Below, piece after piece: positions 20,784 through 32,159 of a stretch of DNA of 64,000 nucleotides. A model generated the notes under the pieces. The model saw only the letters and a list, made by a program, of their open reading frames with translations. It did not search any database and was not told the DNA's origin. The translations under genes and the position numbers were made by a program. Source of the stretch: Ditylenchus dipsaci (taxonomy: Eukaryota; Nematoda; Chromadorea; Rhabditida; Anguinidae). The stretch covers positions 62,001-126,000 of the forward strand of contig SADC01001341.1 in the NCBI GenBank assembly GCA_004194705.1, read 5' to 3'. Every line of letters starts with the position of its first letter. Positions within the stretch are counted from its first letter, which is position 1.

Positions 20784-23700
20784 TTACAGTTTATTGGTCA
20801 ATGGTCCATCTTCAATTTTGTCATCCTCTTCTTGCGGTAAATTAAAAGGTTCAATGGTATAATTTTCATCTAGCGGATGGTCTTCATGTTTTGGAAAGTC
20901 TTTGCATTCTGTCAGGTCATCACCATTTACTAATTTGTTTACAGCCTCCTTAAATGTTTTTGTAGGAGAAGGTCCGTTGCGAACAAATTTGGCAAGATCT
21001 CTGGCTCTTTCAAAAAGGTGATTTCTTAAAGAATGAAAGTTTACTTGGCAATTTTATGAATCATTAAAAAAACTACTCTTTGTTTAATAAGTTTTTGAGC
21101 TTTTCGGAAATTTCTGCGGCAAATCTGGTATGTTTGATCCATAAGCTGACTGCCTTTTTTTGGCCTTTTAGAACGTTCAAGAACTCCAGTACTGCGGAAT
21201 TATATCTCTGATCTAAACAAACTTTAAAAAAAGTTACTCTTTTTTGCGGCAAATTTACTTTTTTTCGTAGCAAGTTTGATTTTCGCTTGTACAGTCGAAC
21301 CTGGATATAAGAGCACTTAGATATAAGAGCACCCCGATATAAGAGCAGCTTAGTCTGGTCCCGCAAGGTGCTATTATACTAAAAGTCACCCCCGATATAA
21401 GAGCATCCCTGATATAAGAGCACCTTTGGCTGGTCCCGAGGGTGCTCTTATATCCAGGTTCGACTGTATCAAATGTAATTGAGATAATATTTTTTTCAAA
21501 CGAGGGTGGAAAGCCAATGAAGTTCGAAAAATGGCTTCGGTGGAGCAGTGCGTAAGCCTTATGTTTAATGGTCATAAAAAGGTGCGCCGGTTCGATCCCG
21601 CATGCGTGCATTTATTTTTTTTGGCTAGTTTGACCAGTTCTATGGGTAATTTGGGTCGCTGATTCTGAATCTGGCATCAAAAAAGTCGAATTACCTCTAA
21701 AATTGGCCAACTTAGCCAAAATAGCGTGCCGACACGTGGGATCGAACCCGCAACACCATTTTGGGCCAAAAAAACGCAAACGCTTAACGCACTGCACCCT
21801 GGAAGCCTTTTTTTTTCAAACCAAATGGCTTTCCCCTCTCCTTTAAACTTGAAAAATATACGTAGATCAGTCAATCCAGTTAAAGGGGGTACACACCGAG
21901 ATGTGAATATTTTGAACTCTCAGGTTCGATTCCTAGTGGGTGCATAACCTATTTTACTCTACATTTCAGTAGTTTACTCACTTCTAGGACCAATAATTAT
22001 CGAGCAATCGATTGTAATTTTTTCCAGCACTGGTTCACTGTCAGCAAATGCCCTATTTTCCGAGATTACATGCAAATGACAGCTTTGGGTAGGATGGCAT
22101 GGATTTGGACGTCGTTGAATGTTTTTTTTTTAAGTTTAGCTCTTACTATATATTACTTTTTCTCTGTTTGATAGCTCAATTCAAAGCCTAGAATCTTGGC
22201 TACATTTTGGTATATGAAACGTGTAACTCGTAGAAAAAAGTCAGACACTATTAATTAAGCCCGTCCAAGAAAAGCCCCAAAAACGATCGATTTTCATAAA
22301 TTTAACAGGTTTAAGCCTGTAAATCAGCTGCAGATGTTGTAAAAAAATAATGCTCTGACGATTTTGTTTGATAGGCAAGAGCCCGAGGATTTTTTAACAT
22401 CAAACTTGTAAATTAAAGGATATAAAAAGGAGTGTGCACCCACTGGGAATCGAACTTGAGAGTTCAAATATTCGCATCTCGATGTGTAAAAAAAATTTAT
22501 TAAACTTTTTTTTATTTTCGCGGAACGGAAGATCAAAAAAATCGGTTTGGTGCAACTTTGGTTGTTTGTCAATTTTTTGAAAATTCCAGTTGGATGGCAC
22601 CTTCGTGGCAGAAGATCACACTTTTTCTCGGCTATTTTTGAGCCCAAGTCTCTGGTAGACTTAGAATACAGCACATTTCACAATGTCGATATATTACTCC
22701 AGTTTAAAGAATTGAAATTAAATAAAAAGGCATACTAATTCAATTACATTTGCTGAAAAACAAACTTTTCGCAAAAAAATTAACATGCCAGAGTAAAAAA
22801 CATTTTCGCCAAACAATAAGTAAACTTGCTACAAAAAAATGTTTAACCTGCAAAAAATGGCACGCATAGTTGTGGAACTGCGGTATAAACAGCCTAAAAA
22901 GTTAATTTTGATCGATAAAATAAGCACTCCTGCAGTTTTTTAATAGAAAAACCTCCAAAATTATGTCATAATCTATCGTAGTTACTCTAATAGCAACCCC
23001 CTCCTTCCTTTAATTGTAGCCGCCGCTCCCCCCCCCCCCCCCCCCCTAGGAGGGGGTCAAAAATAGTAGCCATCCTGAAAATCGGCCTATTTAGGCCAAT
23101 TTGGCATCCCCCCCCCCTAATTGTAAGTCCCCTTCTAATAATAGCCTATCCCAGAAAGGGTGGTTGAAAAATAGTAATCCCGGGGCTACACTTAGTGTAA
23201 ATACGGTATTTTTTGCAGCCGATGGACAGAGTCACATGTTAAAAACATTGAAAATAAAAACCTCGTTAAATGAATTTCGACCACAGTGGTGTATAAATCC
23301 GTGCATTTTTTCTGACACTAAAGTGCTTTGTATAATAAATTAGATCTTGTTTTAAACACAAACCTAGCAGTTTCAGTTGTGGTATCATTTGTGTGACATT
23401 AACAATATGGACATTTTCAGTCGGCTTGATTGATTTATCGACTTTTGTTTCATCTATTTTCACCAAAAACTCCACATCTAAATGCTCTGCAAAAGCATCG
23501 AACAGCGCTTTTACTGCTTCTTTGCTGATATCATCAAAGTCTATGAGTGAGCCGAGACTAAATAGTACTATCCGCTTTGCCTGAAATAAAAAAAATTAAA
23601 GGATCATATTTGTTAATGAAAATGAGAATTTGGAAAATTCAAATTTTTTTACTCTAAGATTACTTTTGAGTTGTGTACTGTTAGCATATTGAGATAAAAA

Positions 23701-26700
23701 AAAGCTTGTGTAAGGCCTCGTACGCAATGGCAGACTGTTGTAGTCGGAATCGAACCATCCTGTAGTCGGAATCGACCATCCGGGTCATCTTCACCTTTAA
23801 GGGGCCACATTTTTAGCTTGGTCCCCCCTGTCTATAATAAGTATGTTAATATTTTATGGTCATCATGGTGATTATAGTAAGCATGGTCGCGATAACCATG
23901 ATCACCTTTAAAACAACAGGGGGGGACCAAGCTAAAAATGTGACACCCTAAAGGTGAATAGGGCCATAAAATATGTATGCTCGTAGTCGGAATCGAACCA
24001 TCCGGGCCAGAAATGTTCCCTCCTTTAAATTTTTGAATTGGCGGCATACCCCTTTAAATCAGCTGTTTGTGGAAAAATAGCAATTATTTTTACCGATTGA
24101 AGCCTTTGCCAATGATTAGATCTGGGAGTATGAAATTTTTTCGAGTAATTAATTTTTGCGTAGAGCTGCGAAATTTGTTCTTCTGTTTGATCAAAAACTC
24201 CTGACTGCTCCACCTCCAAACCACCGATGTATTTGACTTTGGGGATGACGGGCCACTTGAAAGTGGCAATTTCCAAGTCGTTGATAAAGTAGTAGCGCAC
24301 TTTGTTGAGCAAGGTGCCAAGTGGTGGAACATCTTTCAGGGTCGACGGGTCTGGGATTTCTGGACGGATTGATGAATTGTTATTTTTTGCATTTTCCAGT
24401 TGCTTTATTCTTTTATCGTGAACCACTTTTTTCGCCAATTCAAATGATTTTTTGTAGTCTTCGTCGTAGTTTCCATTGTACAAATCAATAATTTTTTGTA
24501 ATTCTGCTTTGTTTTGTTGTATCTTTCACTTCCTTTTTTTCTAATGCCTGAGATTCCATCACCATCGCCGGTTGAGCTGTGTAGTATTCTTAAACAATTT
24601 GTATGAAATAAAAGTTGGACTTGCGGAAATAGAGGTTTAAAGTAAGCCTTTAAAGGAGGGGGAAAGCCATTTAGGTTTGAAAAAGTGGCTTCGGTGGAGG
24701 AGTGCGTAAGCGTTTGCGTTTTTTGGCGCAAAATGGTGTTTTTTTGGTGTTGCAGGTTCGATCCCACGTAGTGACATGCTATTCATTTTGGCTTGTTTCA
24801 GCAGTTCTAGTGGTAATTAGACTTTTTTGACGCCAGGTTCGGAATCAGCGATCCAAATTACCCCTAGAAGTGATCAAACAAGCCAAAATTGATAGCATGC
24901 AACCACGTGGGATCGAACCTGCAACACGATTCTGGGCTAAAAACACAAACGCTTACGCACTGCGCCACGGAGGCCACTTTTTCAAACCTAAATGGCTTTT
25001 CCCCTTCTTTAATCAAAAATATTTTGTCAGAATTTTTAATTTCTTTGCAAGGTAAAGGGACAATGCTGAAGCGTACCAGCCTTCTGCTCTGGCGAGAAAA
25101 CCATCTTTTTATTTAAATTAATTTTTTGTCAAAAATGAAGAGCTTCAATACACAAGTATGGTACCAAATAAAACGACTAAAAAAAACGCTACAACAAGTC
25201 GACCAAAAGGTTTGTTTTGAGCAGTTTCAAAATTAACAAAAAAAACTGTACCATCCTGTACAATACGCGAAGCAAGTGTATCAATGTGGCCAAGTGGTAT
25301 TGGTTCTGGTTGACAGCAGCCCAAGTGACCGCCCCCCCCCTCCAAAGAGTATTTTTCTCTAAGTCAACTTTTTTCATTTGTCACCTACAGTTGAAACTCG
25401 ATCTAACGAAATTCAAGGAACCGACCAAGTTACCGCGTTCGAAACCTTTTTTACATCCATTTTTTCAAGCTTTTGCTAGCTCTGTTTTGACAGTCTGGTC
25501 CCAGATATTACAAGGATTCCGATTTTGCCGATCATTTTTCGGATATTCAAATGATTTTCTATTAAAAAATAAAAAATTCGGTGAAAAAACAGGTTTTTCG
25601 TTAACTCGAAATTCGTTTAATCGAGTTTTTGCTTATTTAGTGAGAAAAAATTTTTATTTCCGAAAAATGATCGGCAAAATCAGAATCCTTGCGATATTGT
25701 GGACAAGACTATCGAAACAGAACTGGCGAATTTTCGAAAAAATAAAGGTAAAAATTGTCGGACCCTAGGTGGGAACGAACTTGCGACCTCAAATATTCGT
25801 TGTATCGAGTTTCGTTAAATCGAGTTTTGACTGTATTTCAAACCTTTTGCACTGACAATACCAGATTTGTATTACCAAGTGTATTTCACCAGCTCACTCC
25901 ACATTGCAAAGGATTTGGGCGAAAAAAAATAACGGGAACCGAAAAAGGTACGCTTAGAGAAAAATACTCTTTGGAGAGGCAGGCACTTGGGCTTTTGCAG
26001 TTCTGGTTCTAATTTTCATGTCACAAGTTCGTTTCCCACCCAGATCATTTTTTTTGTTTTTTTTTCGTCTTACATATAGGGTATATGAAAGTAGCCTTGA
26101 AATTTGCATGGTCGTAGGCTATGGTGCTTTGATCGAAAATAGCGTTTGTAAAAAGAATGGAAAAAAATGCGCGGATTGCATAAATTCTTGAAAGCAATAT
26201 ATTATTTTTGCTTTTTTGCTACGGCGGCAAGGTCTTAATAACAAAACTCTTAAATCAGTACCCCGGATTGGAAAATAACAGTTGGAAAAAACAGGTAGAG
26301 CTAAAAAACCAAAAAAAATATCTAAGTTGTTGAATGTAGTAAAATTCTAAAATAATATACCCGGTATAGTCACAGGCACTTTGACCCCGATGAAGTGTAG
26401 AAAGCTTCCATGGGTGGCATGTTTGCACTGGCCATCACATTTTCTATGCCTAATTCATGAAAAACGGGAAATGCACTAGTGAGTAGACCATATTCTGCTA
26501 TTCCATATTTGTAGTTTTGATCTCTTAACCAGGTCAGAATGGGTATCTTCTTTTTTCTTCCTTCCATTTTTGCAAGAGGATTCTCGATGATTGCTGAAAC
26601 TCTCAGTATGGAAAAATTATGAAAAAAGTTAGCCACTACTCGTTTTCATCAGCCAGCAACCCCACTCCTCCAAATTTTTTTGAATTGGTTTGAACCTCCA

Positions 26701-29700
26701 GGTTTTAACCAATATTTTAGGGTTGTCGAGCCGAAGGCTCCAAATCGAACTTTCGGCTCGAAAGTTCGATTTTTTTCAAACTTCGAGCTTCGAGCCGAGC
26801 CGAAGGCTTGAAACTTTCGAGCTTCGAGCCGAGCCGAAGGCTCGAAATTTTCAAGCTTCTTCGAGCTTTCGAACCGAAGGCTCGAAAATTTCGAAAGCTC
26901 GGCAACCCTAAATATTTTAGCTGTTTTACCATGTTTTTCAAGACAGGACTTGACAAAAAGAGTCTCTAAATCAGGGCTACCAGACGTCCTTATTAAACGA
27001 GGGGTGAAAGCTGTTAAGGAGATAGTCTCGACACGAAAGGATTATCCCAAGCTTTTTATTTTTTAAATGTGGTTTGAAGCCATATTTTGTCGACAACTCG
27101 GTGTTGCGATGTGTTGCGATGTGTTGCGATGAAAAATTTGTGTAAAGTTAAAAGTTAGATCAGCATCATCAATATCAGAGTTTCTGAATTTCTTAAAATG
27201 CCCTAAAAATTGAAATGCAATAGAACTCTAATCAACCCCTTTTCGATGGATTTTTCTCTTTTCCATTCCTATTTTTAGGTCATTTTTTTGAAGAAATTTA
27301 GAAATTCTGATATTGATGACACAAATTTGTCTGACATCGCGACACCAAGTTGTCGACAAAATATGGCTCTAAAACATTTAAAAATACTTGGGATAATCTT
27401 TTCGTGTCGAGACTATCTCCTGAACAGCTTTCACCCTTCTTTAAGGGTCTCTAGGTACCCTTTACGGCTGGTTCACCTTGGTCCCCAAGGCAAAAAGTCC
27501 AATTTTTCGGTAGAAATTTTCTTTCAAAAATGGTCAGCCGCACCCTGAAAACATGTTTTCTACACGTTTCAGCAGCTAAAAGTGGTTTAAACCACTTTTG
27601 GGCAACCCTATCATAAGGGCACTTTAGCCGAAATTTGTTCTTATTTCAGGGTTTCAAATATAATTTTTGGTATTTTAAGTGAAAATCTTATTTTTTAGCA
27701 GCAAAAGTGCAATGAGTACTAGATAAGCACTTATGAATAAAATAAAAATAGGATGTGCAACCAGAAGTATTCGAACGTGTGACCCAGGCTATATGAATGT
27801 CCGCCTACCTTTAAATTATAAAATGATTTTTTCGGCTGTGGTTTTTTTATATTTCTTCTTATCACAACTTTTTTGCCTATGGGCCCGAGGAATCAAGAGA
27901 TTTAATTTCAAGTCGCATACTGGCTATCCAATAAGACCAAACTTTCATTGGCGAGTGAAAAACAAGATTGCCTTGTAAAGTAAGTGTATGCGCCAGGGGT
28001 GGGACACAGGGTGCCCAACTTGCCTTTTTTTAAAAGCTTTGCCTTTTTTGAACTGAGAAAAAAGGCAATATGCTACGAAAATTTTTTTATACTTTTATAT
28101 TTTTCGAAAACTAAAAGTGTCTTTTTCGTTGAATTTTTTCAATTTTTTTTAACAAAAGCCTTTTTTTGATGGGCGCTGTCTTTTTTCCAAAATTTTGTTT
28201 GAGATCCCTGGTGGGACTGAAGACAAAAAAGCCAAAACAATAATCAGAACCGGAAAAAAGATTCGAAATCGGAAGTCGGAAGAAAAAAGTGCTAGATATG
28301 GAAGAAATTTAAAAAGAATTCAAAAATTTTAAAATAAAAAAAGTAACTTGAAAAAATTCAAAAAAGTTACAAAAGCACGGTTCCCACTTCTTCAAAATAG
28401 AGGGAAAAAACTGTCGGACCATAGGCGGAAACAAACTTTTGGGGGCTATAGGCCAGCTAGCAAATCAGCTCCCCCATCCTCTTTGGGCAGCCCTTAGTTT
28501 TTTTTGAATTTTTTCCTAATCTTTTTCTGGCAAAATTGTTACTTGAATATTTTGGAGTGAAAAAGTGTCCGCCGCCAATCCGAAATTTAAAAATTTTTAA
28601 TAGCCCATCGTCCTTTTTTAAATTTTTTCAGACACTTTAAAAAGGGGACAAAAAAATTTGCTGGCGCAAAAACATTTTTTTTGGCGCAAATATACTTTTT
28701 TGGCGCAAATTTTTGTTTTGCTTCATTAAATTGAAAATTTTCAACTTTTTTGAAAAGTTTTAACATCATCATGTAGCCCCGATTTTCTAGTTTCTGATGA
28801 GGTATCATTTATTGCATCATCTTTGGAAAATGTAATACAAAAAGGTAAAAGTATGAACCAAATTAGAGCAACAATTTGTTTCATACTTTTACCTTTTTGT
28901 ATCACATTTTCAAAGATGATGCAATAAATGATACCTTGTTAGAAACTAGAAGATCAAAGCTACATGATGATGTTAAAACTTTTTAAAAGAGTGAAAAATT
29001 TTCAAACTAATTACGCAAAACAAAATTTTGCGCCAAAAAAGTGTTTTTCAAAGAAAGAGGAGTTATAGAAATTTAAAACCGACTAGCGTCGAAAATTGCT
29101 TAAAAATGTTACTTTTGTACAAAAATACATTGTAAAAGCTGATCCTTGTCATTAAAAGTCTTTCTGTTGGACCAAACTCTTCTTTTGTCCATGTGTTGAA
29201 AGCAGGTTTTGCATTTATGTCGAAAAAGTGTTGATTAAAAATGTCATCAGACTCGACTGGAACACGAATAACCCGAATTCCTTTCTTAGGATGTGATTTT
29301 ATCACTCCCGTTTTGTCGTAGACAGTCACCACAAAATCCTGCAAAAAGCTTTTGGTTTGATGATATTGGTAATAGGAAGTTAACATACCACTTCATGACC
29401 ATCATCGTGCATGGCGTTAGCTAGTTGAACCTTAAAAAATAAACTTTTTAAAAAGCTACCGGGACCAACGCCGTGATTTTTCAACTCTTTGAAAATCGGA
29501 AAATTTTAGATTCGATCTCGAGAATATCAGGAAGGGGCTACATCTCTTGTCCGTATCTGATCCTGCATTAAAATCATTTTAAGTAGGGTTGTACAATTCT
29601 CCGGAATTTCGGAGAATTCTCCGAAGAATTCTCCGATTTTTATTTTTCGGAGAATTATACAACCTTAATGTTAACTCAAATTCAAACATATTTGAAGGTT

Positions 29701-31534
29701 GCTGGTTCAAATCTCTCTGGCTATTTTTTTTAACATTTCCTTTCAGAGTTTCGCATTGAAATTATCCTAAGATTCTTGGGATCACAACAAAATATCAAGC
29801 GCAAAGTTAAAAGTTACAGCCCAAATTTAGGTTAACACTAGTAGTGTTTTTTTCTAAAAAGTAATTCCACATTTTTTTACGCTGTGTTCAGAATGACAGC
29901 ACCCCAAATTCACCCCGTTCCCCAAAGAGTATGAGCTCTCCAAGCCTAGAGATGGTCAGAGAACTCATACTTTTTGAGGGTCTACGGCTAGAGAACTTAC
30001 ACTCTCTGGTGGTGGATTTTACGGTTCGAAATCTTATTATCCGAGTTTGACTGTATCTATGTAGTTTTGATACTATTTAGATGGTTTGAGTCATTTTTGG
30101 TAGTTTCTGTAGCCTTTAAATGGTTCTTTAGATTGGGAAAGCACTTTTGAAAAAAAAACTAAAAAAGATTTTTTTTTGCCTTAAAGGAGGGGGAAAAGCA
30201 ACTTAAGTTTGAAAAAGTGGCCTCGGTGGCGCAGTGCGTAAGCGTTTGCGTCTTTGGCCCAAAATGGTGTTGCAGGTTCGATCTCACGTAGTGACATGCT
30301 ATTTATTTTGGATCGTTTGGCCGGTTTTAGAGGTGATTACACTTTTTTGACGCCAGATTTGGAACCAGCGACCCAGATTACCCCTAGAAGTGGTCAAACA
30401 AGCCAAAATAAAAAGCATGTCACCACGTGGGATCGAACCTGCAACACCATTTTGGGCCAAAAACGCAAACGCTTACGCACTGCGCCACGGAGGCCACTTT
30501 TTCAAACCTAAGTAGCTTTTCCCCCTTCTTTAAGGGACCAACGCAAAAAATACTAGGTGCCAAAACATTTCTAGTTGTAATTAATAAACTGATAAAAATT
30601 AAGCTAATTAATTTTCTGTATTGTCCGACATCGGCAAAGTAAAAATTATAACTCTAACACTTAAAATTTACGGCTAAGTTAAGATGACTGTAGTATTTGC
30701 TGTCTGCTAAGAACAAAATCCGGCGGTCTTCTTTAAAAGAATGCACTTTGCGCAGGTTTCGATCTAAAATTTTTTTGATTCAAAAAATATAGTTATTATT
30801 TAAATTTAATTAATTTAACTAATGATAAAAATTAATGAAATGTCCTAAAAGAAACCATGCGAGTCCTATTTTTCAGCCCTTTACTTAAGCCTTTTACCGA
30901 AAAGTTTTTTCCCATGAGCAAACTCCAAAAAACCAACTTTTGGGAGCTTTTGATCGCTGTGGGTGGCCTTCTCAGCAATCAAAGTCATTTTCTGACAAAA
31001 AATTTGAATTCCCGCAAAGTTTTGATTTAAAATGCAAAATTTGGCCATTTCGACAATGATTTTCATAAGAAAATTTAAGGTAGATCTGAACTGATCTGAT
31101 GTTTGCCCATTTTTTCCGACAACCCATAAATACAAAAAAAATTGGAAATAAAATTAAAGCTTTAAAGGAGCATACCAACGCGTTTCAAAAAGTTAAGGCG
31201 GTGACCAGCATTTTTTTTGAATCGTTCCTCTTTTCACTCGTTTTGCATCAAATCTGGTATAGACCACGTTATACCACTCTTAAAAGCTAGACAGAAGATT
31301 TAAAAATTCTAGATCAGGACGCTTGTGAAAATTTACCGAGAAAGAAAAAAACTGGTAGTCCCCGCCTTTTCTCTCTGTAACTCTCTGGTATGCCTCTTTA
31401 AAATATTTCAATTTGAAACTGACCGTCATTAGATGAAATAAGGTTTTTAAAGCCGATTGAATGATTCCTGCTTTAGTTTCGAGAAATGTTAAGAAAAATA
31501 CAGCTAACAGAATAGTAAATTTTAGATGAACCAT
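20784..31534 (-). CDS. UDP-glucuronosyltransferase-like glycosyltransferase
   Basis: Family-1 (GT1) enzyme that would transfer sugar from a UDP-sugar to lipophilic substrates, normally in the ER. Ten exons: 31,534-31,424; 29,430-29,389; 29,338-29,113; 26,593-26,361; 24,503-24,094; 23,580-23,364; 23,311-23,262; 22,893-22,848; 21,221-21,077; 21,024-20,784. All junction phases agree if one base is restored in the GGGG run of exon 4 (26,385-26,388), giving about 573 aa. Seen in order: signal peptide (hydrophobic residues 6-18), ANAMHDDGHEV, YKYGIAEYG, FSLGSLIDFDD, the donor-site signature as FIHHCGRNSFNE, then DQRYNS and the RARDLAKFVRNGPSP helix. The usual C-terminal membrane anchor is absent; the tail is acidic. 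Exon 1 is the least certain. The signature is divergent (HH for TH), so activity is unproven. An AATAAA lies near 20,740. Confidence 0.88.
21290..21470. mobile_element. CAGTCGAACCTGGATATAAG foldback
   Basis: Ends TACAGTCGAACCTGGATATA and TATATCCAGGTTCGACTGTA. Internally GATATAAGAGCA is repeated five times in alternating orientation. About 180 bp; UGT intron 8. Confidence 0.88.
21498..21846. repeat. tRNA-headed foldback element (copy 1)
   Basis: The left arm (GTGGAAAGCCAATGAAG..., then GGTGGAGCAGTGCGTAAGC, then GGTTCGATCCC) and the right arm on the opposite strand share a tRNA-like A box and B box pointing inward. The left arm is diverged. Core motif CTAGTTTGACCAGTT. UGT intron 8. See findings. 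Confidence 0.65.
21885..21955 (+). repeat. tRNA-like fragment
   Basis: GGTACACACCGAGATGTGAA followed by a B-box-like AGGTTCGATTCC. An inverted copy lies at 22,430-22,490 (GGGAATCGAACTTGAGAG). Together they bracket about 480 bp as a degenerate foldback. Confidence 0.45.
22970..23212. repeat. CCGTATTT-family MITE with poly-C tract
   Basis: The right end CTTAGTGTAAATACGGTAT pairs imperfectly with GTAGTTACTCTAATAG at the left. The interior has a 16-18 nt C run (23,029-23,046) and GTAGCC/GGCTAC arms. UGT intron 7. Confidence 0.65.
23815..23960. repeat. Short foldback around GACCATGAT core
   Basis: Arms CACATTTTTAGCTTGGTCCC and GGGGACCAAGCTAAAAATGTG surround a short palindromic core rich in ATGGTCATCATGG. 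UGT intron 5. AGTCGGAATCGAACCATCC is directly repeated at about 23,740, 23,765 and 23,985. Confidence 0.75.
24646..25012. repeat. tRNA-headed foldback element (copy 2)
   Basis: Terminal arms TTAAAGGAGGGGGAAAGCC and GGCTTTTCCCCTTCTTTAA. Each arm carries a tRNA-like stretch, with GGAGTGCGTAAGCG (A-box position) and GGTTCGATCCCACG (B-box position) oriented inward. The centre has GGCTTGTTTCAGCAG and its partner. UGT intron 4. Confidence 0.8.
25305..26012. mobile_element. CCAAAGAGTAT foldback with nested CAGTTGAAACTCG element
   Basis: Outer arms GGTTCTGGTTGACAGCAGCC and GGGCTTTTGCAGTTCTGGTT, each next to CCAAAGAGTATTTTTCTC or its complement. Nested inside, 25,386-25,836 runs from TACAGTTGAAACTCGATCTA to CGAGTTTTGACTGTA with the AGGTGGGAACGAACTTG second box. 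The 183-codon plus-strand frame across it is a by-product. UGT intron 4. Confidence 0.82.
26713..26912. repeat. GAGCCGAAGGCTCGAA palindromic array
   Basis: Five or six copies of the self-complementary unit GAGCCGAAGGCTCGAAA within a hairpin closed by AGGGTTGTCGAG and CTCGGCAACCCT. A related fragment lies at 57,480-57,525. UGT intron 3. Confidence 0.8.
27002..27438. repeat. GGTGAAAGCTGTT foldback
   Basis: Ends GGGTGAAAGCTGTTAAGGAG and CTCCTGAACAGCTTTCACCC. Arms of about 130 bp include TCGACACGAAAGGATTATCC. GTGTTGCGAT is repeated three times at 27,100-27,130. UGT intron 3. Confidence 0.85.
27440..28650. other. Degenerate repeat-derived intron sequence
   Basis: No gene seen. There is a tRNA-B-box-like minus-strand stretch near 27,755 (AGTATTCGAACGTGTGACC), a half CAGTC-family second box at 28,410, and poly-T rich text. 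This is intronic to the UGT gene. Confidence 0.4.
28655..29056. repeat. Long foldback with TTGGCGCAAA arms
   Basis: Outer arms TTTTTGGCGCAAATTTTTG and its complement at about 29,020-29,040. Inner near-perfect arms run GATGAGGTATCATTTATTGC to its complement, ending around AGGTAAAAGTATGAA at the loop. UGT intron 3, directly downstream of exon 3. Confidence 0.85.
29588..29667. repeat. Small CTCCGAAGAATTCTCC palindrome
   Basis: AGGGTTGTACAATTCTCCG and CGGAGAATTATACAACCTT enclose repeated GGAGAATTCTCCG. Same style as the 26.7-kb array, with both ends AGGGTTGT. UGT intron 1. Confidence 0.8.
30181..30534. repeat. tRNA-headed foldback element (copy 3, best preserved)
   Basis: Terminal arms TTAAAGGAGGGGGAAAAGC and GCTTTTCCCCCTTCTTTAA. 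On each strand an inward-facing tRNA-like segment begins GCCTCSGTGGCGCAGTGCGT, continues GCGTTTGCG, and has B box GGTTCGATC at the expected spacing. The central loop has GTTTGGCCGG and GGTCAAACAAGCC. It is not a real tRNA gene, because the 3' acceptor strand does not pair. UGT intron 1. Confidence 0.85.
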
Positions 31535-31624
31535 TTTGTCTAAATCAATTTCATTAAAGCATAATATTGTTAAACTCTGGATTATAAAAAAATGCCGTAT
31601 CCAACAAAGGATTTTTTCATTTTT

Positions 31625-31985
31625 TCGCAAAGAACTCAGCGCGCGACCCGGCTTCTTTTTGGCTATAATTTTTTTCTTGATTGAGAAAAAAAATTCGGTT
31701 TGTACCATTTTGTAGTTAAAATTCAGAGCTTCACAATGCGCTATTCACAATCAACATGTGATCGCAAAATTTTTGGATAAAAATTCTTAGTCTGACACTT
31801 GGCCTGAGTGTCGGACTTAGTGTCAGACTCCGTATCAGACTGGGCATTTTTATCCAAAATTACATATTAATTTTCAATAGCTCATTTGAAGCTCTGAATC
31901 TTAGCTACAAAATGGTACTAACAGAATTGTTTTTCTCAATCATCAAACATTACAGCCAAAAGAACGGCTGAGTCCGAAACTCATT
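31625..31985. repeat. GTAGCTAAGATTCAG-type foldback upstream of UGT
   Basis: Left arm TGTACCATTTTGTAGTTAAA pairs with TTAGCTACAAAATGGTACTA. The centre is a short TCGGACTTAGTGTCAGAC repeat cluster. It lies 90 bp upstream of the inferred UGT ATG, where promoter sequence would be expected. Confidence 0.75.
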
Positions 31986-32159
31986 GTGAACGCACCATAC
32001 TCTTTGGAGGTCTACGACTAGAGAACTCATGCTCTTTGGGGAAGGGGGTGTACTTGGGGTTTCACGGTTCTAATATAAGCTAGCCTGCTCTTGCCTAATT
32101 CTAAAGTTTGAAAACACGGAAAAACAACGATAGGAGGATCAAGGCAAAAAACACACTCA

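Noticed and set aside
21989..22136. Exon-like minus-strand stretch (ENRAFADSEPVLEKITIDCS) with a GTGAGT donor
   Set aside because: First taken as a UGT exon. The UGT phases join 22,848 directly to 21,221 with a correct DQRYN motif, and this stretch has no proper acceptor.
25138..25260. Minus-strand frame ending in a hydrophobic segment (RLVVAFFLVVLFGTILVY)
   Set aside because: It looks like a tail anchor, but it begins inside a foldback arm, lies within a UGT intron and does not fit the UGT exon phases. A nested gene cannot be excluded.
25217..25768. Longest plus-strand frame (183 codons)
   Set aside because: It spans the arms of two nested foldback elements, has low-complexity composition and shows no domain. 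It is a by-product of the palindrome.
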